NCBI GenBank assembly: GCA_964650695.1
Contig: CAZYVA010000111.1
Location: 1-5,550 of the forward strand
Length of the DNA: 5,550 bases
From: CAZYVA01 sp964650695
GTDB taxonomy: Bacteria > Bacillota > Clostridia > Lachnospirales > Lachnospiraceae
Direction: 5' to 3'
Below, in pieces: positions 1-5,284 of the stretch; position 1 is the first letter of the stretch, and each line of letters starts with the position of its first letter. The notes under the pieces were generated by a model. That model made no database searches. It saw nothing but the letters and a program-made list of their open reading frames with translations, and was not told the origin of the DNA. Made by a program: the position numbers and the translations under genes.

Positions 1-48
1 GCGGAAAGAATTGCCGAAAGAATCAGTCAGATGAAAGGGAAGCCATGA
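1..48 (+). CDS. C-terminal tail of an unidentified upstream gene (partial)
   Basis: The window opens in a reading frame that ends at TGA 46-48, giving the tail AERIAERISQMKGKP. Fifteen residues are too few to assign a family. The frame is favoured because its stop overlaps the ATG of the next gene in an ATGA arrangement, which is typical of translationally coupled genes in one operon. The last codons also supply the next gene's ribosome binding site (AAAGGG at 34-39). Its function is probably linked to the downstream glycerophosphotransferase-like protein, but only by position. Confidence 0.6.
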   Translation, partial: AERIAERISQMKGKP

Positions 49-1421
49 GGAAGCATCAAAAACAAAAGCTGCTGGAACTGACCCAAACCTTTTCAGAAGC
101 CCACCGGGAAATCCAACACGCCATTTCCCAAGGAGATACCGCGCTGGCGCGGGACATGCTAGGCGAGTGCCAGAATTTTGCCGTTGCTTTCGGGGAGAGC
201 ATTGAAGAAGCCGAGGGCGAGGGACATGTAACTGTGTCTTATGTAGAGCAATACTGCGAGGCGCTTTTCCAGGTCTATGAATCCATAGGAAATGCTTCTG
301 TGAATGGTACCGTCAATGCGGATAACATAGTTGAGGCATTGGAAAAGGCGCTTCTCCAGATAAAAAGCAGCGTGAAAAACGATATCGCGGCCAAGACGGA
401 AGCTGTTTTTTTCCCATATAAAGCATCCATGTGGGACAGTCTGGAAAGCGTGTATCTGGCCGCCAGGGACGATCCGGGCTGCGACGCTTACTGTGTGCCG
501 ATCCCTTACTATGAAAAAAACCCGGACGGCAGCTTTGGGGAGATGCATTATGAGGGGGCGCAGTACCCGAAGGGGATTGAGGTCCTGGACTGGCAGGAGT
601 ACGATTTTGAAAACCGGCGGCCGGACGCCATCTATATCCATAACCCGTATGATAATTGTAATTATGTGACAAGCGTCCATCCAAGGTTTTATTCTTCCAA
701 CTTAAAAAAATATACGGAGGAACTGGTCTATATCCCGTACTTCATTTTGAGTGAGCTGGAGCCGGACAACCAGGCTGCCGTAGACGCAATGAAGCATTTT
801 ATCTGGCTTCCAGGGGTGATCTATGCGGATAAAGTCATCGTGCAGTCGGAAAAGATGAAGCAGATTTATGTCAACGAATACTTGAAAGCCGCGAAAGCAA
901 ACGGGCTGACAGGAAATCATATGGACCGAGGATACCTGGAGCAGAAGTTCCTGGGCCTCGGTTCCCCAAAGATCGATAAAGTATGCAACACAAAAAAGGA
1001 CGACCTGGAAATACCAAAAGAATGGCTGGATATTATCCGGAAACCGGACGGGAGCTGGAAAAAAATCATTTTATACAACACAGGGGTCGGAGCCTTGCTG
1101 AAGAATGATGAGCAGTGGGTAACGAAGATTGAGCATGTGCTGCGGGTTTTTGAGGAAAACCAGGATGAGGTCACGTTGCTCTGGCGGCCGCACCCTCTGC
1201 TGGAGGACACCATGAAATCCATGCGCCCAGGGCTATTGCAACGTTACCGGCAGATCCGGGAGGCTTACGTAAAGGAAGGCTGGGGGATTTACGATGATAC
1301 AGCGGATATGGACCGGGCGGTCGTGCTGAGCGACGCGTATTATGGGGATATGAGTTCGGTCCTGAACCTGTACCAGAAGACCGGGAAGCCGATCATGGTG
1401 CAGAATGTAAATATCTCATGA
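45..1421 (+). CDS. CDP-glycerol glycerophosphotransferase-like (TagF/TagB-like, GT-B fold) protein
   Basis: A 458-residue soluble protein with no signal peptide or membrane helix. Residues 1-80 are charged and helical and look like a separate N-terminal helical domain. Residues from about 119 (VFFPYKASMWDSLESVY) to 270 resemble the first Rossmann half of a GT-B enzyme. The C-terminal half carries RPHP (381-384) and SDAYYGDMSSV followed by TGKP (429-449). These correspond to the HP and DYSS...GKP signatures of the CDP-glycerol glycerophosphotransferase family, which adds glycerol- or ribitol-phosphate units to surface polymers at the cytoplasmic membrane face. Here the usual DYSS reads GDMSS. 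The start at 45 is supported by AAAGGG five bases upstream and by the ATGA overlap with the preceding gene. The protein ends just after the family's last motif, so it looks complete. Donor and acceptor cannot be read from sequence. Its last 29 bp overlap the convergent permease gene. Confidence 0.75.
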   Translation: MRKHQKQKLLELTQTFSEAHREIQHAISQGDTALARDMLGECQNFAVAFGESIEEAEGEGHVTVSYVEQYCEALFQVYESIGNASVNGTVNADNIVEALEKALLQIKSSVKNDIAAKTEAVFFPYKASMWDSLESVYLAARDDPGCDAYCVPIPYYEKNPDGSFGEMHYEGAQYPKGIEVLDWQEYDFENRRPDAIYIHNPYDNCNYVTSVHPRFYSSNLKKYTEELVYIPYFILSELEPDNQAAVDAMKHFIWLPGVIYADKVIVQSEKMKQIYVNEYLKAAKANGLTGNHMDRGYLEQKFLGLGSPKIDKVCNTKKDDLEIPKEWLDIIRKPDGSWKKIILYNTGVGALLKNDEQWVTKIEHVLRVFEENQDEVTLLWRPHPLLEDTMKSMRPGLLQRYRQIREAYVKEGWGIYDDTADMDRAVVLSDAYYGDMSSVLNLYQKTGKPIMVQNVNIS

Positions 1422-2241
1422 AAGAAACACAAGCCGAAACAAGGCATACCAGGCATGCACATCCAATCGAAAGCCCATGGATCTCTGCTGCCGGCCATGT
1501 CCATGTAAGAGGGGAAATGCCGGAGAGTATTTCCAGCCGGTTTCCGATCTGCGAGAGCTTTCCAATGATTGCCCCTTCCCGCTGTGCAAGCGTCAACGCC
1601 TCCGCAAGGGAACACAAGCCCTGCGGAAGCCTGGAAAGCAGCATGGGGATGAGAAGTATGGAACCAATACCGCTCCCGGCCATGCCCGCTTTTCTGCTGA
1701 AAGCCGCAGGCAGCAGGGCAACAGGCAGATAAAATACGCACAGTAAAAACAGGTTCCTGTAAAAGATCAGAATCGCTCCGGCCTCGCTTGCGGATGCCGC
1801 CAGGATGGTCAGCACAGCCTGCACCGTCGCTGTAAGGACACAGCAGGCCAGCGCAGCCCCCAGCCAGAAAAGGCTTTTCACGGTAAAGATGGTTTTGGGC
1901 TTTATCCCTGCGTTATGGAGGTACACGATGGTTTCATAATAATCTTCCTCTGAGACGGATCTTGCCACGCCCCTCATGACGCTGTAAGGAAGGGAAAAGG
2001 AGTAGATAAGGGTAAAAAGCTGTACAACATTGACCCAAAGGGAGCTGTTCCAGCTATTCAGGCAGAGGAATGCCTGCAGCGGCTCCGGCCATCGGAAACG
2101 GGAGGCGCTGAACGCGGGAATGCGCCCGGCCAGAAGGCAGGCGGCAAATAGGACAAGCGATACCACGGCTGGCCAAAACAGATGGAAAAAAATGTCGTTC
2201 TTCTTCCTTCTCCATTCAAAATAAAAAATCGTACCCATCAC
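1393..2241 (-). CDS. ABC-2-type transporter permease (six-helix membrane protein)
   Basis: A 282-residue hydrophobic protein. Likely membrane segments lie near residues 21-38, 67-87, 122-146, 153-178, 189-205 and 255-276. Between helices 2 and 3, residues 97-122 (SEEDYYET...GIKPKTIFTVK) match the charged cytoplasmic coupling region of ABC-2 permeases, where an acidic patch and a GI-K-K-IF-K pattern precede the third helix. The start is GTG at 2241 or the adjacent ATG at 2238; GAAAGG at 2253-2248 suits either. It lies 199 bp downstream of the ATPase-like gene on the same strand, which is wide for an ABC pair, and that spacer contains its own plausible promoter. The 3' end overlaps the convergent 45-1421 gene by 29 bp, and no terminator is visible. 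The substrate is unknown; the locus context hints at a surface-glycan role or self-protection. Confidence 0.75.
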   Translation of the reverse strand: MMGTIFYFEWRRKKNDIFFHLFWPAVVSLVLFAACLLAGRIPAFSASRFRWPEPLQAFLCLNSWNSSLWVNVVQLFTLIYSFSLPYSVMRGVARSVSEEDYYETIVYLHNAGIKPKTIFTVKSLFWLGAALACCVLTATVQAVLTILAASASEAGAILIFYRNLFLLCVFYLPVALLPAAFSRKAGMAGSGIGSILLIPMLLSRLPQGLCSLAEALTLAQREGAIIGKLSQIGNRLEILSGISPLTWTWPAAEIHGLSIGCACLVCLVSACVSFMRYLHSAP

Positions 2242-2264
2242 AAGCTGCCTTTCTTTCCTATACT

Positions 2265-2293
2265 ATGATACTTCGTCTTTCGTCCTTTGTCAG
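2265..2293 (-). promoter_or_regulatory. Sigma-A-like promoter for the permease, inside the ATPase-permease spacer
   Basis: On the minus strand, CTGACA (2293-2288) is followed after exactly 17 bases by TATCAT (2270-2265). Each hexamer matches the consensus at five of six positions. Transcription would begin near 2258, only a few bases before the permease ribosome binding site (2253-2248), giving a very short leader. It points only at the permease. Chance remains possible, but the spacing and position are right. Confidence 0.55.
2271..2291. repeat. Three imperfect 7-bp tandem repeats
   Basis: On the plus strand, CTTCGTC, TTTCGTC and CTTTGTC follow each other directly. They fill the spacer and part of the -35 element of the permease promoter. 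They may be a stacked protein-binding site or simply low-complexity sequence. Confidence 0.4.
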
Positions 2294-2372
2294 GAACTGC
2301 TCAGAACTCATCTTTCATTCCGACTTGCCTGCATCCGCATATGTGTCGTTGGCCTCTGCCCCGCTTTGGTTT

Positions 2373-2422
2373 GCGCTAAGCGTGTGCCATTGGCACACAG
2401 CGCCGTCCGTCGGCGATGCGCT
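2373..2422. repeat. Two adjacent hairpins sharing an arm, between ATPase and permease genes
   Basis: A perfect 17-bp palindrome, GTGTGCCATTGGCACAC (2382-2398), forms a 7-8 bp stem. It is flanked by GCGCT (2373-2377) and AGCGC (2399-2403), which can extend the stem across a four-base bulge. A second hairpin pairs CGCCG (2401-2405) with CGGCG (2411-2415), extended by AGCGC (2399-2403) with GCGCT (2418-2422). AGCGC at 2399-2403 can therefore pair on either side, so the two extended folds exclude each other. No T-run follows on either strand, so this is not a normal intrinsic terminator. It could be an mRNA processing or stability element, an operator, or part of a dispersed extragenic repeat. 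Confidence 0.6.
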
Positions 2423-2440
2423 ACACCGCCTTCTTCCCCC

Positions 2441-3319
2441 TTACAGCATCCACCCGTCATAGTCTTCAAACAACGCTTCCTCCATCGACAACTCTTCCAC
2501 AGAAAAATCCTGACATTTTGTTTTGTAAATCAGGTATGACAGCTTTTGCATATTCCGGCTGTGATAAAGAAAGCGCAAAGATGCCCCTTTCTGGTCCAGC
2601 AACTCCGTTTCCCCCGCATGCATCGGGGGCGGGCTGCCGCCCTGCAGCGTGATTACTTTCGCGGGGACGGGCAGCTCCTGGCGGGCATAGTCGGCGATGA
2701 TCTTCCCGCCCTGCAGGAACATATACCGGCTGCAGGGCAGACGGACGTCGCTGTATGATTCCGATGACAGGATGAGCCCCGCGCCGTCATCCTGTAATTC
2801 GGAAAGTTCTTTTGCCAGGATCCGGCGGGCAGGCGGCTCCAGCATATGCCAGGGGCGATCCAGCAACAACAATGCCGGATCCGCCATCATTGCCTGGATG
2901 ATGGAGACCAGCCGGTTTTCCTCGTAAGTCATATTCAGAAGCTGCCTGGAAGCAGGGATCTCAAAGAGCGAAATAAGCCGGTTGGCCTCCTCCATCCAGG
3001 CACTTCGTTTTTTAGACATCCCTATGAGAAATTCCGCCGCCGTCAGGTTGTAGTATTGGACGATATGATCCGGCACATATTGAAGCTTTTTGGGGAAATC
3101 CGACCGATCCTTCCTGCTGAGAGCCGGATAAGATATTTCCCCGCGGAAAGGCGTAAGCAAACCGGCGATGAGCCGCAAAACACAAGCGGCGCTGCCGTCC
3201 TTGGAAATCAGGGCAATGCCCTGCCCTTTCCGGGCGTCCAGGGAAATATCGGTTAAAATGATTTTTTTTCCTTTTTTTGCGCTCGCATGGGAACAGGCGC
3301 ATAAGAGATTGGTAGCCAT
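2441..3319 (-). CDS. Degenerate ABC transporter ATPase-like protein (candidate pseudo-ATPase)
   Basis: A 292-residue protein with the ABC ATPase layout along its whole length: ILTDISL (21-27), GIALIS (34-39), LRLIAGLLTPFRGEI (48-62), LTAAEFL (92-98), ADPALLLLDRP (146-156) and a C-terminal tail like that of ABC-2 ATPases (VEELSMEEALFEDY, 274-287). The catalytic motifs are altered. The P-loop position (39-46) reads SKDGSAAC and lacks the GK[ST]. The Q-loop glutamine is D84. The signature LSGGQ is MTYEE (130-134). The glutamate after Walker B is R155. The H-loop histidine is E187. Walker B aspartate D154 remains. The frame is uninterrupted and of normal length, with AAAGGAG (3336-3330) ten bases before ATG 3319 and a good promoter, so it looks expressed rather than decayed. 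It pairs with the downstream permease. It may be a non-hydrolysing partner of another ATPase, a regulator, or an early pseudogene. Codons 14-19 contain A7 and A8 runs. Confidence 0.8.
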   Translation of the reverse strand: MATNLLCACSHASAKKGKKIILTDISLDARKGQGIALISKDGSAACVLRLIAGLLTPFRGEISYPALSRKDRSDFPKKLQYVPDHIVQYYNLTAAEFLIGMSKKRSAWMEEANRLISLFEIPASRQLLNMTYEENRLVSIIQAMMADPALLLLDRPWHMLEPPARRILAKELSELQDDGAGLILSSESYSDVRLPCSRYMFLQGGKIIADYARQELPVPAKVITLQGGSPPPMHAGETELLDQKGASLRFLYHSRNMQKLSYLIYKTKCQDFSVEELSMEEALFEDYDGWML

Positions 3320-3351
3320 AGCTTGGATGCTCCTTTGGGCGCTCCCGCAGC

Positions 3352-3409
3352 CCTGGTATTATCATAACACGGATGATTTTATGTGTAAATCATCAATGAT
3401 GATACCAGG
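3352..3409. promoter_or_regulatory. Nested inverted repeat enclosing the ATPase promoter
   Basis: CCTGGTATTATCAT (3352-3365) is matched by ATGATGATACCAGG (3396-3409), a 14-bp inverted repeat with 13 exact pairs and one G-T pair. Inside it, GATGATTT (3372-3379) pairs exactly with AAATCATC (3387-3394) around a 7-base loop. The whole dyad sits on the -35 and -10 of the leftward promoter and just upstream of the rightward one. No T-run follows in either direction, so it is not a terminator. The likeliest roles are a repressor operator or an invertible segment; a cruciform is also possible. Confidence 0.7.
3361..3389 (-). promoter_or_regulatory. Sigma-A-like promoter of the ABC ATPase-like gene
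   Basis: On the minus strand, TTTACA (3389-3384) is followed by a 17-base spacer and TATGAT (3366-3361). Each hexamer matches the consensus at five of six positions. Transcription would start near 3354, giving a leader of about 35 bases that contains the AAAGGAG ribosome binding site. The -10 overlaps the left arm of a 14-bp inverted repeat, and the -35 overlaps an inner 8-bp arm. Confidence 0.7.
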
Positions 3410-3421
3410 CCGCAAAAAATG

Positions 3422-3451
3422 TTTCCAAAAAATAAGCAGGTATGGTATACT
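3422..3451 (+). promoter_or_regulatory. Extended -10 promoter of the Wzy-like gene
   Basis: TTTCCA (3422-3427) and TATACT (3446-3451) are separated by 18 bases, and TGG directly before the -10 gives the TGn extended -10 motif. An A6 run at 3414-3419 lies just upstream of the -35 and could act as an UP-like element; a second A6 run begins within the -35 (3427-3432). Transcription would start near 3458, leaving a leader of about 80 bases before ATG 3539. It is back to back with the ATPase promoter. Confidence 0.6.
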
Positions 3452-3464
3452 CATCTATGCTACA

Positions 3465-3534
3465 GTTCAATGAAGCTCCTCCGCGCCTTTTTACAGAGCG
3501 CGGTGAGCGAAGCTTGATATTGAACCCCGGAGGA
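3465..3534 (+). promoter_or_regulatory. Structured 5' leader of the Wzy-like gene with an anti-Shine-Dalgarno
   Basis: The leader can fold into one long interrupted hairpin: GTTCAAT (3465-3471) with ATTGAAC (3519-3525), AAGCT (3473-3477) with AGCTT (3511-3515), and CCGCGC (3481-3486) with GCGCGG (3498-3503), closed by an 11-base loop. This fold leaves the ribosome binding site GGAGG (3529-3533) free. Alternatively TCCTCCG (3477-3483) pairs perfectly with CGGAGGA (3528-3534) and covers the whole site. The two folds use the same bases (3477, 3481-3483) and exclude each other. It matches no riboswitch or T-box that I recognise. Confidence 0.5.
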
Positions 3535-3538
3535 CGTT

Positions 3539-5080
3539 ATGGCAAAGAAGAGGAAAAAGAAAAAAACGGAAACAGACATGCTCCAATGGCTGGGAGAAAA
3601 GGCGGCATGCACGTATGTATTTTTGATGCTGGCGATTTTCCCGTCTTTTTATACGGACCGATTGTTCAATTTACATATGGATAAGATGTATTTTTTTCTG
3701 TGCATCTCGGCGCTGTTCTTCTGCGCCATGGTTCCTTTGGCTGTAAAAACGGTGCGGCGCTGGTGGGACGCCGCAAAGATACCCGCGTTGAAAAAGCCGG
3801 ATACGGTCTTTGCTTTGATCCTGCTGGCGGCGGTCATTTTTTCGACGATCCTTGCGTTGGACAGTTCCCGGTCTTTCCTGCGGATGGAGGACCGGACGGT
3901 GAGCGGCCTTTGCTTCCTGTTCTGCGTGGTGGTTTTCTTTTTGGTGCGGGCGTACTGCCCCTTCCGTAAAGCTGTGCAAGGCGCCTGGATGGGGGGTAGC
4001 TGCGCGATTTATTTGTTCGGGATTTTATGCGCCTGCGGCATTAATTTCCTCTACATACAGGACGGCCTTACGGAGGCGCAGGCCCAGATTTATTATACCC
4101 CCTTGGGGAATACAAACTTTAATACCTGTTTTGTCTGCCTGATGCTGTTCCCTGTTTTGGGGATCTACATGGGCGAGATGGAGAGAAACTGGCGGATATT
4201 CTGCGGGATCAATATTTACATGGGCGTTTTGTTTATGTTCTTTATCAAGACGGATTCCGCAGCCGTGGCGGTGCCGGCCGGGCTTGTCGCGCTGGTTTAT
4301 TTTGCCGCTGAGAAGGAAGAGTGGTTTGACCGCTATGTGCAGATCATAGCTCTTTACCTGGGGGCAAAGGTTACCATCTGTGTCCTCCTGGCCTTGTTTG
4401 GCAGCCATATTTATCCGTTCAACGGATTAGGGAAGCTCCTGGTAAGCGCGCCCATCCTGCTGGGGGAAGCGGCTGTGTACGTCCTTTTCCTGCTTCTCTG
4501 GCGGTGGCGGAAGGATAAAGTGCGAGCATTCATCTGCCGGATCAGGAATTATGTGCTGGGGCTTGGGATCGTGGCGGCCTTGTGCGGCGTCGCCTGCATT
4601 GCGTATGCGAATCTGCGCAGCGCGGATATCCCGGCGGGGTCGTTCCTGCAGCGCCTTGTTGTGACGGACAGCACATTCAGCGGGCGGGGGTTTGTCTGGA
4701 TCCGGGCTATCAAGGCATTGAAGGAAGAGCCGTTCTGGCGGATGCTTTTGGGGAACGGGCTGAATTGCTTTAAGCTGTTTTTGGGGGATGCCTGCTACGA
4801 ACCGGTGTCGGGGGTTACTTTTGCCGACCCGCATAATGAAATCCTGCAGATGTTCTCGGATATGGGCCTGCTGGGGCTGGTCGGGTATTTTGGGCTGCTG
4901 GGGGCGACACTGTTCCGTGCGCTTCGCGGCCGGAAGGATAACGTACTTTTGGCGGCGTCCGCCGTCACGCTGGCTGTGTACCTGGTGCAGGCGCTGGCAA
5001 ATGAATATTCCATTTTCCATCTGCCGCTCCTGTTCATTTTCCTGGCGCTGGTGAACGGGGACATAGGGAAAAATCAATAA
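3539..5080 (+). CDS. O-antigen ligase/polymerase family (Wzy_C) membrane protein
   Basis: A 513-residue polytopic protein with about 12-14 membrane helices, for example near 24-36, 50-69, 88-107, 121-138, 150-172, 195-211, 219-237, 240-256, 267-287, 299-320, 338-357, 439-459, 467-486 and 490-506. The large extracytoplasmic loop at about 358-438 carries the Wzy_C signature: SGRGFVW (381-387), LLGNGLNCF (403-411) and DPHNEILQMFSDMGLLGL (430-447). Members of this family (Wzy, WaaL and similar) polymerise or ligate undecaprenyl-linked glycans on the outer face of the membrane. Polymerase and ligase cannot be told apart by sequence, so no symbol is given. GNTNFNTCF (190-198) resembles the GN-N-F segment common in Firmicute members. 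The start is fixed by GGAGG five bases upstream. The N-terminus is strongly basic (KKRKKKK, 3-9), consistent with a cytoplasmic N-terminus. There are 18 cysteines. No intrinsic terminator follows directly. Confidence 0.85.
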   Translation: MAKKRKKKKTETDMLQWLGEKAACTYVFLMLAIFPSFYTDRLFNLHMDKMYFFLCISALFFCAMVPLAVKTVRRWWDAAKIPALKKPDTVFALILLAAVIFSTILALDSSRSFLRMEDRTVSGLCFLFCVVVFFLVRAYCPFRKAVQGAWMGGSCAIYLFGILCACGINFLYIQDGLTEAQAQIYYTPLGNTNFNTCFVCLMLFPVLGIYMGEMERNWRIFCGINIYMGVLFMFFIKTDSAAVAVPAGLVALVYFAAEKEEWFDRYVQIIALYLGAKVTICVLLALFGSHIYPFNGLGKLLVSAPILLGEAAVYVLFLLLWRWRKDKVRAFICRIRNYVLGLGIVAALCGVACIAYANLRSADIPAGSFLQRLVVTDSTFSGRGFVWIRAIKALKEEPFWRMLLGNGLNCFKLFLGDACYEPVSGVTFADPHNEILQMFSDMGLLGLVGYFGLLGATLFRALRGRKDNVLLAASAVTLAVYLVQALANEYSIFHLPLLFIFLALVNGDIGKNQ

Positions 5081-5194
5081 AATTACTTCCTTTTACTTAT
5101 TTAGCGGCGGGGACATGCCGATATATAAATGAGAAGAGGAAAGAGCGGTCTTAGGGAAGCCTATAACTATAAAGTATATATATCTTATTATATA

Positions 5195-5239
5195 ATGCCA
5201 GGATCGCGGGGAAGCGCAGCACGGAGCGATCCTTGGCAT
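5195..5239. repeat. 13-bp stem-loop with competing small hairpin
   Basis: ATGCCA (5195-5200) pairs with TGGCAT (5234-5239) and GGATCGC (5201-5207) with GCGATCC (5226-5232). This is a 13-bp stem with a single bulged T (5233) and an 18-base loop. TTGGC (5233-5237) can instead pair with GCCAA (5244-5248), and TTTTT follows at 5252-5256. That forms a weak terminator-like hairpin which excludes the outer part of the long stem. Confidence 0.6.
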
Positions 5240-5259
5240 AGGGGCCAAAGATTTTTGAC

Positions 5260-5284
5260 TCCAACATCATTGCATAAGGTTGGA
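5260..5284. repeat. 6-bp stem-loop
   Basis: TCCAAC (5260-5265) pairs with GTTGGA (5279-5284) around a 13-base loop. It is weak alone and is reported because it follows directly after the stronger 5195-5239 structure. Confidence 0.35.

Noticed and set aside
159..684. Minus-strand frames of 123 and 173 codons opposite the TagF-like gene
   Set aside because: They are antisense shadows of a gene with recognised motifs, without ribosome binding sites or plausible composition.
1418..1732. Plus-strand reading frame of 104 codons beginning with an ATGA overlap at the end of the TagF-like gene
   Set aside because: It lies wholly antisense to the permease, has a His/Arg/Pro/Ser-rich composition with no domain-like pattern, and the permease frame is clearly the real one. 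The ATGA is chance.
2265..2462. Plus-strand frame of 65 codons in the ATPase-permease spacer
   Set aside because: No ribosome binding site, Ser/Pro/Leu low-grade composition, and it overlaps hairpins and the minus-strand promoter.
3352..3409. Inverted repeat as an intrinsic terminator between the divergent genes
   Set aside because: No T-run follows the stem on either strand, divergent promoters do not need a terminator between them, and it overlaps a promoter.
3442..3684. 80-codon plus frame starting in the promoter of the Wzy-like gene
   Set aside because: Its ATG overlaps the -10 region and it has no ribosome binding site. It is out of frame with the well-supported gene at 3539.
4427..5077. 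216-codon minus-strand frame opposite the Wzy-like gene
   Set aside because: Its Gln/Pro/Arg/His-rich composition is typical of the reverse strand of a membrane-protein gene; no start signal is seen.
5105..5120. CGGC/GCCG pairing after the Wzy-like gene as a terminator
   Set aside because: The stem has only four base pairs and no following T-run.
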